The translations under genes and the position numbers were made by a program. 41,090 bases of DNA, from NCBI GenBank assembly GCA_944383165.1, contig CALWON010000011.1:1-41090 (forward strand), written 5' to 3'. Positions 1 to 7,601 of this stretch are shown piece after piece. Numbering within the stretch: the stretch's first letter is position 1; each line of letters opens with the position of its first letter. This stretch comes from an uncultured Oscillospiraceae bacterium (GTDB lineage: Bacteria > Bacillota > Clostridia > Oscillospirales > Oscillospiraceae). Under the pieces are notes generated by a model. The model was not told the DNA's origin and did no database searches. It saw only the letters and a program-made list of their open reading frames with translations.

Positions 1-81
1 ATGCAGCAGGCATTGGAACAGAATGTCAATCCTGGGCAGATAGCAGGGTGGCTGTGTGCTGGTATGTTTTACACAAAATAG
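1..81 (+). CDS. holB: DNA polymerase III delta' subunit, C-terminal tail (partial)
   Basis: The first 26 codons of the window are open in frame 1 and end at TAG (79-81). The tail reads ...QNVNPGQIAGWLCAGMF, which resembles the helical C-terminus of delta' clamp-loader subunits. The start lies outside the window. The main support is position: holB directly precedes ricT (yaaT) in many Firmicutes, and only 23 bases separate this stop from the next start. The fragment is too short for a certain assignment. Confidence 0.55.
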   Translation: MQQALEQNVNPGQIAGWLCAGMFYTK

Positions 82-104
82 GAAGCGACCATAAGGAGAA
101 TAGG

Positions 105-1388
105 ATGGTAGAAATTATTAGTGTACGCTTTAAAGAAGGCGGAAAACAGTACTATTTTAACCCCAACGGCGAGCAGTTTCACTCTGGAGAGGGTGTGATT
201 GTAGAGACCTCAAGGGGAATTGAATTTGGAGAATGTGTGCAGGGAAACACCCCTGTGGACGAGTTGGAATTGACCGCTCCTCTGCGACCAGTTATACGCA
301 GAGCCACAGAGGAGGATATGCAGGTACGAGAGAAAAACAAGGAGAAGGAAAAAAAGGCTTTCCAGATTTGTCAGGAAAAAATTGTAGAGCATGGGCTGGA
401 AATGAAACTGGTAGATGCAGAATACAGTTTTGAGGGCAACAAGGTTCTGTTTTTCTTTACGGCTGAGGGTCGAGTGGACTTCAGAGCACTGGTGAAGGAT
501 TTGGCCAGTGCCATTCATGCCCGGATTGAACTGAGACAAATTGGGGTACGAGATGAGGCAAAAATGCTGGGCGGCTTGGGAATCTGTGGACGTCCTTTCT
601 GTTGCTCTCAGTTTTTAGACGAATTTCAGCCAGTATCTATTAAGATGGCAAAGACACAAAGCCTGTCACTAAACCCAACCAAAATCTCAGGAACCTGTGG
701 ACGGCTGATGTGTTGTCTCAAATATGAACAGGATGCCTATGAAGATTTGGTGAAACATTCACCCAAACAGGATTCCTTTGTAGAAACACCAGATGGCGCA
801 GGTACGGTGTGTTCTGTCAATTTACTGCGGCAGACGGTGCAGGTGCGACTGGACAGTGCACCTGAAGTTCCCAAATGCTATCACAACTGTGAGTTGTGTA
901 TCATCCGCAGTGGTAAGGGGAAACGACCAGATGACTACGTGGAACCACCACTGGAGGAGCTGGCAAAGCTGAGAAAACCAGAGGAGAAAGAAGAAGTCCC
1001 AGATTTGAAAGGTTCTGCTTCTCCATTGGCAGCTGCGCTGGAGGCAGTGTTTCATGGGAATACCCCCCAGTATGAGGGCTTTCAAACAGCAGAACAGGAA
1101 GATGGAAAGCGTGTAAGGAGACAGAAACAAAAAGGTGCCCGTCGCCCATTTACCGAAACAGACCAGATGGAAGGGGATAAAAATGGAAGTTTGGGCAGAA
1201 ATCCAAACAGCCGTACACGAACAGAACGCACCAGAACGGAAAAGCAGAGAGAGAAAAAGCCGGAGCGGACGAAGCAGGAGTACAGTGGAAAAGCCACACA
1301 GGATATGGGAGAAAAGAAAAGCAGACCACGCCGCCGCCGTTCTAAGCCTGGTGGAATGAGAAATCCAGACAGCGGTTCAGAATCATAA
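105..1388 (+). CDS. ricT: PSP1-domain protein RicT (YaaT), Fe-S regulator of RNA maturation
   Basis: A 427-residue protein of the PSP1/YaaT family. In Bacillus the RicA-RicF-RicT (Y) complex carries Fe-S clusters and acts with RNase Y in mRNA maturation, and it also affects sporulation and competence. The start at 105 follows AAGGAG (93-98); an in-frame ATG at 48 lies inside holB and has no ribosome site. Two cysteine clusters are visible, CGRPFCC (Cys161, 166, 167) and CGRLMCC (Cys198, 203, 204), which fit cluster ligands. From about residue 270 the protein becomes a Lys/Arg/Glu-rich, low-complexity tail with RTRTERTRTE-like repeats, which is longer than I would expect for the family. It is probably cotranscribed with holB and ends at a strong terminator. 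Confidence 0.9.
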   Translation: MVEIISVRFKEGGKQYYFNPNGEQFHSGEGVIVETSRGIEFGECVQGNTPVDELELTAPLRPVIRRATEEDMQVREKNKEKEKKAFQICQEKIVEHGLEMKLVDAEYSFEGNKVLFFFTAEGRVDFRALVKDLASAIHARIELRQIGVRDEAKMLGGLGICGRPFCCSQFLDEFQPVSIKMAKTQSLSLNPTKISGTCGRLMCCLKYEQDAYEDLVKHSPKQDSFVETPDGAGTVCSVNLLRQTVQVRLDSAPEVPKCYHNCELCIIRSGKGKRPDDYVEPPLEELAKLRKPEEKEEVPDLKGSASPLAAALEAVFHGNTPQYEGFQTAEQEDGKRVRRQKQKGARRPFTETDQMEGDKNGSLGRNPNSRTRTERTRTEKQREKKPERTKQEYSGKATQDMGEKKSRPRRRRSKPGGMRNPDSGSES

Positions 1389-1391
1389 GAG

Positions 1392-1428
1392 AAAACCCGG
1401 AATACAGGTTGTATTCTGGGTTTTTATA
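1392..1428 (+). terminator. Rho-independent terminator after ricT
   Basis: AAAACCCGGAATACA pairs with TGTATTCTGGGTTTT across a 3-base loop (one G-U pair), followed by TTTATAT. It lies 3 bases after the ricT stop. Confidence 0.85.
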
Positions 1429-1453
1429 TCAAACAAATGGGAAAGGAGATTGT

Positions 1454-2398
1454 ATGCAGGGATTTTTGAATGCACTGTCTGCCTCTTTTGTGCTGCTTAT
1501 GCTCATGGCGGTGGGCTATTTTATGGGGCATATGGGCTGGATGTCTGTCCCAGAGAAGAAATTTTTAAATAAGTACATTATGAATATTGCAGTGCCATGC
1601 AACTGTATGTATGGTTTGCTCAATAATTTGGATCATGACATGCTGTTTGAGGCAGGAAGGTATGTACTTTCTGGTGTGGTAGGCATTTTTTGCACCCTGT
1701 TGTGTTCTATTGTATTGGCACAGATTTTGAAACTGCCAAAGGAGCGTTGGGGCGTTTTTGTGGCAATGACTGCATTTTCCAATGTGTTGTTTATTGGGCT
1801 TCCAGTCTGTACACAGCTATTTGGTCAGAGTTGTGTACCCTATGTGATGATGTATTACCTGGGAAATACCACATTTGTACAGTCTGTTGGCGTGATGTTG
1901 GTACAACGCTCAGGCAGCAGACAAGGAACAAAACAGGGAATACTTCCATTTTTGAAGGGGCTTTTTCTGAAACCGCCTATTGTAGCCGTGTTTGCTTCTA
2001 TTGTCATGCTTTTATTGGGGCTACGTTTACCAGGTCCCGTGATGACTTGGGGTGGCTATATCAGCAACACAGTGTCCCCCTTAGCACTAATTTATTGTGG
2101 CTATGTAATTTATGAGTTGGGACTCAAAAATCTAAAATTTTTAAATGGGTTGCCTGTGATGTTGGTGGTCCGTTTGGCAGTTGCTCCCCTAATTTGTATT
2201 GCCTGTTGTGAAGTATTTCAAATCACCGGTTTCGCTAGGTCGGTTTTTGTTGTAGAAAGTGCCCTGCCGGTGGTCAGCCAGATTACGGTTATGGCAGGAG
2301 CATATGGGGCAGATGAGCAATATGCAGCTGTTGGTTCCTGCCTGTCTATTTTCTTCAGTTTTTTGACCATTCCCATTTTGATGCTATTATTGGGGTAA
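1454..2398 (+). CDS. AEC (auxin efflux carrier) family transporter
   Basis: A 314-residue, very hydrophobic protein with about ten membrane segments, typical in length for bacterial AEC-family permeases (organic acid or amino acid export; substrate not predictable). The N-terminus SASFVLLMLMAVGYFMGHMG, the early segment NKYIMNIAVPC and the C-terminal half with PVVSQITVMAGAYGAD match the family layout of two five-helix bundles. ATG 1454 follows AAAGGAGA at 1442-1449; an upstream in-frame ATG at 1409 lies in the ricT terminator stem and is rejected. The gene sits only 26 bases after that terminator and I see no clear promoter, so it may depend on read-through. Confidence 0.85.
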   Translation: MQGFLNALSASFVLLMLMAVGYFMGHMGWMSVPEKKFLNKYIMNIAVPCNCMYGLLNNLDHDMLFEAGRYVLSGVVGIFCTLLCSIVLAQILKLPKERWGVFVAMTAFSNVLFIGLPVCTQLFGQSCVPYVMMYYLGNTTFVQSVGVMLVQRSGSRQGTKQGILPFLKGLFLKPPIVAVFASIVMLLLGLRLPGPVMTWGGYISNTVSPLALIYCGYVIYELGLKNLKFLNGLPVMLVVRLAVAPLICIACCEVFQITGFARSVFVVESALPVVSQITVMAGAYGADEQYAAVGSCLSIFFSFLTIPILMLLLG

Positions 2399-2425
2399 AA
2401 CAAAACCATAATTTCATACATAATG

Positions 2426-2478
2426 ACAGGAAGCTCAGCATGAAGTATTTTTTCATACTGAGCTTCCTGTTTATGATT
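2426..2478 (+). terminator. Terminator after the AEC transporter, shared with the convergent VWA gene
   Basis: ACAGGAAGCTCAG (2426-2438) pairs with CTGAGCTTCCTGT (2458-2470), and the inner bases TGAA...TTCA extend the pairing. The + strand downstream is TTATGATTTT. It lies between two convergent genes; the T-rich side favours the + direction. Confidence 0.8.
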
Positions 2479-2484
2479 TTGATA

Positions 2485-3693
2485 TTACCGAACCAGAAGT
2501 TTTTTCATGCTGGCTTCCAATCCATCCACGGTCAAAGGAAACATGGGGAAAATACCAGCAATGGTGTCATAGGTTTGGGTCCAATACTGTCCCCAACTTG
2601 GGCGTTCACTGGGATTTACCCAGACAATATGGGGGTATTTTACCCGAAAGCGTTTCAGCCAGTCCAGACCGCACTTTGGTGCATCTGGGTCACGATTGGG
2701 GTCACGGCTGTAGTAGTACCCACCCAAAAGTTCATGGGGTGCCATTTGTGCATCGCCTACAAAAATGACTTTGTATTCAGAGGACAGATTGGAGAGCAGC
2801 CAATCTGTTGGCACAGAATCAGAGGGCATTAAACTGGGGGTGCGGTAGACCTGTGAATAGGGGCAGTTATGAAAATAAAAGACTTTCAAGTCCTTGAAAT
2901 GCCCCACCTTGCTCACGGCTTGAAACAGGGAAGAACATAGGTGGGCATAGTAGTCCATAGAGCCACCAGAGTCCATGAGTAACAGTACTTTGACTGTATT
3001 TTGACGGGGTTTTTTATATCGTACCTTCAACAGCCCGCCGTTGTCTGCGGTATCTTGAATGGTATTATCCACATCAAATTCTGTGGCAGGCAAATCTACA
3101 AGACCAGAGTATTGGCGCAGATGTTTCAATGCCACTTGGAACTGTCTGGTATCCAGTGTGTTGTCCCCACGGAAGTCACGGAACCGCCGTTCCCCAGCCA
3201 CTCGAAAAGCCCGATGATACATACTCTGACCACCTACACGGATTCCCTTGGGGGATAGACCAGAGTTGCCAAAGGTGGACATACCATGGGTACCAACCCA
3301 GTAATTGCCACCGTTGTGTTCCTCCTGCTGCTCCTTCATACGCTCCTGTAACATACGCTCAATTTCATCTTCAGACAGCAGTTCATTCAGCTTCGCCTGT
3401 TCCTCATCCCAATTTGCATAGTCATTTAAAACGTCTGGACGGTTGAGCCAGTCCAAAAGCTCCTGTGAAATCTCCTGTTCAAAAGGAACATTGCGAAAAT
3501 ATTGTAAAAAGCATCGGTCAAAGGTATCAAAGTCTGCCTCACTTTTCACCAGCAGGCAGCGGCAAAGATAATAGAAACTGCTAAAACTGGATCCATGGAG
3601 CCCTTTTTCCAGTGCTTCCATCAGAGACATCCATTCGGTCAGGGAAACTTTTAAACCGCCTCTGCGCAGTGTGTAGAGAAACTCCTCAAACAT
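2485..3693 (-). CDS. CoxE-like von Willebrand A (VWA) domain protein
   Basis: A 402-residue soluble protein. The N-terminal ~130 residues are helical and Glu/Gln-rich (EEQAKLNELLSEDEIERML), followed by a conserved Gly-rich patch and a C-terminal VWA domain. The metal site reads LLMDSGGSMDYY (Asp241 to Ser245), the DxGGS variant common in CoxE-like proteins rather than the strict DxSxS. MoxR ATPase/VWA pairs generally act as chaperones that insert or activate a metal or cofactor site; no client can be named. Its ATG lies 4 bases after the stop of the MoxR gene, with GTGAGGG as ribosome site, so the two are certainly one operon. Confidence 0.85.
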   Translation of the reverse strand: MFEEFLYTLRRGGLKVSLTEWMSLMEALEKGLHGSSFSSFYYLCRCLLVKSEADFDTFDRCFLQYFRNVPFEQEISQELLDWLNRPDVLNDYANWDEEQAKLNELLSEDEIERMLQERMKEQQEEHNGGNYWVGTHGMSTFGNSGLSPKGIRVGGQSMYHRAFRVAGERRFRDFRGDNTLDTRQFQVALKHLRQYSGLVDLPATEFDVDNTIQDTADNGGLLKVRYKKPRQNTVKVLLLMDSGGSMDYYAHLCSSLFQAVSKVGHFKDLKVFYFHNCPYSQVYRTPSLMPSDSVPTDWLLSNLSSEYKVIFVGDAQMAPHELLGGYYYSRDPNRDPDAPKCGLDWLKRFRVKYPHIVWVNPSERPSWGQYWTQTYDTIAGIFPMFPLTVDGLEASMKKLLVR

Positions 3694-3697
3694 GCCC

Positions 3698-4507
3698 TCA
3701 CCGCCAAACTCGCTTTAATGCATCCATATCCTCATTTTTCTTTAATAGTACACCCAAATAGGGGATTTCCTTTACCACACGGCTGGGGTCTACTCCGCCA
3801 TGAATGAGCGCACGCAGCCAGTCAATAATTTCACTGGTGGAAGGTTTTTTCTTAATCTGTGGCAGTTGACGAATACGGTAAAATGCTTCCAGCACTTGGG
3901 TCAGCAGTTTTTCATTCAGCTCAGGGAAATGCACACGCACAATATCCGCCATCAGTTCCTTGTCAGGAAATTCGATGTAATGGAACACACACCGGCGTAA
4001 AAAAGCATCGGGCAGTTCCTTTTCTGCATTGGAAGTGATAATGACAATGGGGCGATGCTTTGCAGTGATGGTTTCGCCTGTTTCGGGGATGTGAAATTCC
4101 ATACGGTCCAATTCCCAAAGCAGGTCATTGGGGAACTCCAGATCCGCCTTATCAATTTCATCAATGAGCAAAATCACCTGTTGGTCGGCGGTAAATGCCT
4201 CTCCCAGCTTGCCCAGCTTCACATACTGCTGGATGTTGTCCACGCCTTCGTTTCCCAGTTGACTGTCATAAAGACGCTGCACTACATCATAGACATACAG
4301 ACCATCCTGTGCTTTGGTGGTGGATTTAATATTCCAGATAATGAGCTGTTTGCCCAGAGCGGCTGAAATGGCTTCCGCCAGCATGGTTTTCCCTGTGCCG
4401 GGCTCACCCTTGATGAGCAGGGGCTTTTGCAGCACCATTGCAATGTTGACCACTCGCATCAATTCTTCTGATGCCACATAATTTTGACTTCCGCTAAATT
4501 CGTTCAT
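3698..4507 (-). CDS. MoxR-type AAA+ ATPase
   Basis: A 269-residue single-domain AAA+ protein of the MoxR group. Walker A is GEPGTGKT (34-41), Walker B VILLIDEIDKAD (111-122), sensor 1 ends at Asn160 (IITSN), and an RRC arginine pair near 170 fits the arginine finger. I chose ATG 4507 (MNEFSG), 8 bases after GGAAGG. An ATG two codons upstream (4513) sits only 2 bases from that site, and the long upstream extension overlaps the MurE-like gene and its own promoter. It is followed directly by the VWA partner. A promoter and a small hairpin lie just upstream. Confidence 0.88.
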   Translation of the reverse strand: MNEFSGSQNYVASEELMRVVNIAMVLQKPLLIKGEPGTGKTMLAEAISAALGKQLIIWNIKSTTKAQDGLYVYDVVQRLYDSQLGNEGVDNIQQYVKLGKLGEAFTADQQVILLIDEIDKADLEFPNDLLWELDRMEFHIPETGETITAKHRPIVIITSNAEKELPDAFLRRCVFHYIEFPDKELMADIVRVHFPELNEKLLTQVLEAFYRIRQLPQIKKKPSTSEIIDWLRALIHGGVDPSRVVKEIPYLGVLLKKNEDMDALKRVWR

Positions 4508-4522
4508 TCTCATGTCCTTCCC

Positions 4523-4540
4523 GACTGTGTTTTCACAGTC
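4523..4540 (-). other. Leader hairpin upstream of the MoxR gene
   Basis: GACTGTG (- strand) pairs perfectly with CACAGTC across an AAAA loop and ends a few bases before the ribosome site. There is no U-run, so it is not a typical terminator. It may affect mRNA stability or translation. Confidence 0.5.
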
Positions 4541-4560
4541 TGTTTTACAAGTTCTTGACG

Positions 4561-4589
4561 ATTGTATCTTCTTTTTAAAAAAATTGCAA
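4561..4589 (-). promoter_or_regulatory. Predicted sigma-A promoter of the MoxR-VWA operon
   Basis: On the - strand TTGCAA (4589-4584), a 17-base spacer and TACAAT (4566-4561). It starts 2 bases beyond the stop codon of the MurE-like gene, which gives the MoxR-VWA pair its own start of transcription. Confidence 0.6.
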
Positions 4590-4590
4590 A

Positions 4591-6747
4591 TCATACTTGT
4601 TCTGTTCTGTGTAAGGTGGAACCAAACACCTGCTGTCCAAGGGCTTCCAGTAGGAGTGCATGGGGCTGAGTGGCATGGAGAAGGGATACACAGTTGACCC
4701 CCAAATCCACACAATCTCTGGCAGCATTCAGTAAAACAGTCCAGTCATGGGACAGTGTACCCTCTGCCAGCAGTTCCCCAGCCTTTTGGGAATTGAGGTG
4801 GAGTAGTTCCACCTGACGGTTTTCACCCAATGCAAGGGAGGGTTCCTCAGGACAGAAAAACACCAGTCTCTGTGCCTTCATAGCCTGTGCAATGGCCTGT
4901 GCCTCATTGATAGAGCCATCTACCACCGGCAAAAAACCACTAGACAATAGAGTATCCAACAGTTTTGGTTGGACGGTGTATCCACTGGCTGCTTTTTTGA
5001 GCAGTCCACCGTCAGAGGCAGACAGGCTGACAGCACAGCCTGAAAGTTGGGCAGAAAGGGGCTGTGTGGATGGTTTGAGCAGTATAATACGAAGTTTGGC
5101 ACGCAGCAGAGCCAAAGCATCCTGTTCCACAGTGCCCAACTGGTCAGGGCAACACAAAATCCATGTTTCCCCACATTTTTCTTCCAAGGCAGGCAGAATA
5201 GAAAGTGCCGCTTTGGCAGGAGAGGAACCATCCAGTTTATTGCGTAAATCATATTCCTGTAAAAATGCCTGTGCATACTCCACATCTGTTGGAGTATCAA
5301 TATACTCCTGTCCCCGTTTTTGTCTGGTTTCCTGTCCTTTGCCTGTGAGCAGAATAACAGAGGGTCCATCACAATCCAGAATAGCCTGCCGAATGGCTTC
5401 CCCACGGTTTTCAATGATATGGGGTGTGCAGCCAGCCTGTTCCACATAGGATGCCACCTGTCTGCAAATGTCCAAAGTATTTTCTTCTCCACTGTCCTCC
5501 TCTGTCAGGTAAACCCGATCACACCATTCGCCAGCAGCAAGCCCTAAATCCTTGCGGCGGTCAATGGCCTTTTTTCCTGGGCAGCCAAAGACAATAGACA
5601 TGGTACGCTCTGGGTATTCTGCTCGCACAGAGCGAAACAGCGTTTCAAAAGAGAGGCGGTTGTGGGCATAGTCCACAATAGTACAGACACTTCCATCTGC
5701 GTTGGCATAGGTTTCCATACGTCCTGGAACTCTGGCATGAATGAGCCCTGTGTAAATTGCAGCATCTGGGATGTTTAGTGCTTCACACACTGCAATAGCA
5801 CCCAGTGCATTTTCTACATTAAAAAGCCCAGGCATGGTGAGACGAAATTCCCGCTCATAGCGAGGGGTACGAACCCAAAAACAGATTTGCCTATCCTCCT
5901 TGCGTACCTGGCTTCCATAGACATCTGCATGGGTATCTTTTTGAGAGAAGGTAATGATAGGTTTTCCAGCTTCTTTTGCACTGGCTAAAATACGCTCTTT
6001 GTAGTCGCAATCCAAATTGACACAATTCACATGGGACTGGGCAAATATTTTTAATTTTGAGGCAAAGTAGTCCTCAAAATCGGGGTGTTCAATGGGGGAA
6101 ATATGATCATAACCAATGTTAAGGAAACAAGCTGCTGCAAATTCTGTACAGAGGGATCGATGATATTTGAGGGCTTGACTGGATACCTCCATAGTCAAAT
6201 AGGGAATGTGAGATTGCAGGGCATGATAGAAATGTTTTTGTAACTCTAGTGGTTCTGGTGTGGTCAGATGAGATTCAAACCGTTCCACTCCGTCATAAGT
6301 GTGAATGGAGGACACCACACCAGTTTCAGGCTGCCCGTTGAGAAAGGTATCTAAAATGGATTTCAGGTAGTAGGCGGCAGAGGACTTTCCTTTTGTGCCT
6401 GTAAAGCCAATGACGGACAGAGAGCCAGAGGGATGGTGGTAGTAAAAATCCGCCAGACGTGCCATTGCCTCACGCAAATCGTGAACCAAAATACAGGGGA
6501 GAGAACAGTCGGGGTAGTTGTGTTCACTGACATAGACAACAGCACCTTGTTGTTCTGCCATTGTCAGAAATTCCGCCCGAAAATGTGCCCCCTTACAGAT
6601 AAAAAGGGTGTTGGGTTGCACATTGCGGGAGTCGCAGGACACAAGAGAAATAGGAGTATCTGGGAGTATATCAGAAGCAGCGGTGACAAGGTTGTACTGT
6701 TTGAGCAGAGAGAGATAGTCTCCCAATGTGTGAGAAGGAAGCGACAT
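4591..6747 (-). CDS. MurE-like Mur ligase fused to a degenerate amino-acid-kinase-like domain
   Basis: A 718-residue protein; MurE is usually about 490. Residues 1-~500 form a complete Mur ligase: P-loop GFTGTKGKS (114-122), EVSS (187-190), the lysine region SKLKIF (230-235), FNVENALGAIA (309-319), VPGRME (340-345), DYAH (359-362), GKGQE (469-473). It is divergent: the motif normally DNPR in diaminopimelate-adding MurE is EEDSGEE, and DYAHTP is DYAHNR. Residues ~510-718 resemble an N-acetylglutamate-kinase fold at their C-terminal end (GFLPVVDGSINEAQAIAQAM; PHALLLEALGQQVFGST), but the usual Lys-Gly-Gly and HGGGP motifs near its N-terminus are absent. ATG 6747 follows GGAGGG. It lies 22 bases after the racemase gene. 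The substrate is unknown; accessory cell-wall peptide synthesis is inferred. Confidence 0.8.
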   Translation of the reverse strand: MSLPSHTLGDYLSLLKQYNLVTAASDILPDTPISLVSCDSRNVQPNTLFICKGAHFRAEFLTMAEQQGAVVYVSEHNYPDCSLPCILVHDLREAMARLADFYYHHPSGSLSVIGFTGTKGKSSAAYYLKSILDTFLNGQPETGVVSSIHTYDGVERFESHLTTPEPLELQKHFYHALQSHIPYLTMEVSSQALKYHRSLCTEFAAACFLNIGYDHISPIEHPDFEDYFASKLKIFAQSHVNCVNLDCDYKERILASAKEAGKPIITFSQKDTHADVYGSQVRKEDRQICFWVRTPRYEREFRLTMPGLFNVENALGAIAVCEALNIPDAAIYTGLIHARVPGRMETYANADGSVCTIVDYAHNRLSFETLFRSVRAEYPERTMSIVFGCPGKKAIDRRKDLGLAAGEWCDRVYLTEEDSGEENTLDICRQVASYVEQAGCTPHIIENRGEAIRQAILDCDGPSVILLTGKGQETRQKRGQEYIDTPTDVEYAQAFLQEYDLRNKLDGSSPAKAALSILPALEEKCGETWILCCPDQLGTVEQDALALLRAKLRIILLKPSTQPLSAQLSGCAVSLSASDGGLLKKAASGYTVQPKLLDTLLSSGFLPVVDGSINEAQAIAQAMKAQRLVFFCPEEPSLALGENRQVELLHLNSQKAGELLAEGTLSHDWTVLLNAARDCVDLGVNCVSLLHATQPHALLLEALGQQVFGSTLHRTEQV

Positions 6748-6769
6748 AATAAAAAATCCCTCCAAAAAA

Positions 6770-7492
6770 TTACTTGGAAAAAATATGGCGTAGGGGTCTA
6801 TGACATGCCTGTACGGCACGTTCTGCCAGAACAGCCATTGCATCTACATAGAAGGGGGGCAAATGGTGTTCTGTGGAAAAGACAGAGAGTTCGGTACAGG
6901 CCAAAACGGCACAGTCACAGCCCTGTTGTTCTAAATCGTGATGGACAAATGCAAATTTCTCAGGATCACCAGATTTTCCCGCCTTAATGTCATCATAAAT
7001 GAGAGACATGACCTGTTTTTGTGCCAAATCAGATGGAATACAAGGCTCCATGCCCAGAGCAGAAAATTCTTTTTGATATAATGCACTTTGAATGGTGCCA
7101 TCAGTGGCCAAAATGCCGGGGCGTCGTTTCCCATGTTGTGATAACAAAAGGGCAGTTTCCCGAATCATGTGAAGAATGGGGATAGAAATCTCTTTTTGCA
7201 CCTCATCCAAAAAATAGTGTGAAGTATTACAGGGTACAGCCAAAACGGTACAGCCAGCTTGTTCCAATAGCTTGGCATCCGCTAACAGATGTTGAAACAC
7301 AGCCTCTTTTTGTTCCTCTGAGCCTAAAATAGCAGTGGTGCGGTCTGGAATTGTGCTGTCAGAGAAGATGAGGACAGAAAGATGCTCTTGGTCACGGTGT
7401 GCATTGGTGCGGTCAATGATATACTGATAGAATGTGTTGGTGGCCTGAGGTCCCATACCTCCAATCACACCCAGTCGGTCTTCAAGTTTCAT
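6770..7492 (-). CDS. Aspartate/glutamate racemase family protein
   Basis: A 240-residue PLP-independent racemase of the Asp/Glu racemase superfamily. The N-terminus LGVIGGMGPQAT is typical of aspartate racemases, and both catalytic cysteines are present: VPCNTSH (Cys88) and LACTEL (Cys199). It should interconvert L- and D-aspartate (or glutamate). ATG 7492 is preceded by GGAGG; an upstream in-frame ATG at 7522 has no ribosome site. It is followed after 22 bases by the MurE-like gene. The neighbouring ATP-grasp gene resembles D-aspartate ligase, which points to D-Asp as product. L-to-D specificity cannot be read from the motifs alone. Confidence 0.88.
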   Translation of the reverse strand: MKLEDRLGVIGGMGPQATNTFYQYIIDRTNAHRDQEHLSVLIFSDSTIPDRTTAILGSEEQKEAVFQHLLADAKLLEQAGCTVLAVPCNTSHYFLDEVQKEISIPILHMIRETALLLSQHGKRRPGILATDGTIQSALYQKEFSALGMEPCIPSDLAQKQVMSLIYDDIKAGKSGDPEKFAFVHHDLEQQGCDCAVLACTELSVFSTEHHLPPFYVDAMAVLAERAVQACHRPLRHIFSK

Positions 7493-7512
7493 AAAGGAAT
7501 AGCCTCCAAAAG

Positions 7513-7544
7513 TTATCCACAAAATTGCTCAAAGATGTGGAAAA
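7513..7544. promoter_or_regulatory. Inverted DnaA-box-like pair upstream of the racemase gene
   Basis: TTATCCACA (7513-7521) matches the DnaA-box consensus exactly and faces TGTGGAAAA (7536-7544), the inverted TTTTCCACA. The two make a TCCACA/TGTGGA inverted repeat with a 14-base spacer. It lies between the terminator of the ATP-grasp gene and the racemase ribosome site, where an operator would be expected. The function is not known. Confidence 0.4.
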
Positions 7545-7581
7545 AAGAATGCCAGCACCAGCCGAAAACGGCCAGGCTGGC
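7541..7581 (-). terminator. Terminator after the ATP-grasp gene
   Basis: On the - strand GCCAGC...GGCCG pairs with CGGCT...GCTGGC around TTTT, with a small internal loop, followed by ATTCTTTTTT. It separates the ATP-grasp gene from the racemase/MurE-like pair, so the cluster is probably two transcripts or an attenuated one. Confidence 0.7.
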
Positions 7582-7601
7582 ACAGACACACCACAGGAGA
7601 G

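Noticed and set aside
1135..1359. Tandem repeat in the ricT tail as a phase-variable tract
   Set aside because: The RTRTE-like repeat is protein-level low complexity; the DNA units are not identical and no homopolymer tract is present.
4920..5492. Second - strand frame overlapping the MurE-like gene (190 codons)
   Set aside because: It reads the fusion domain out of frame, with Trp/Cys/Phe-rich nonsense-like composition.
7513..7544. Replication origin
   Set aside because: Only two boxes, no AT-rich unwinding region and no dnaA or dnaN; kept only as a possible regulatory pair.
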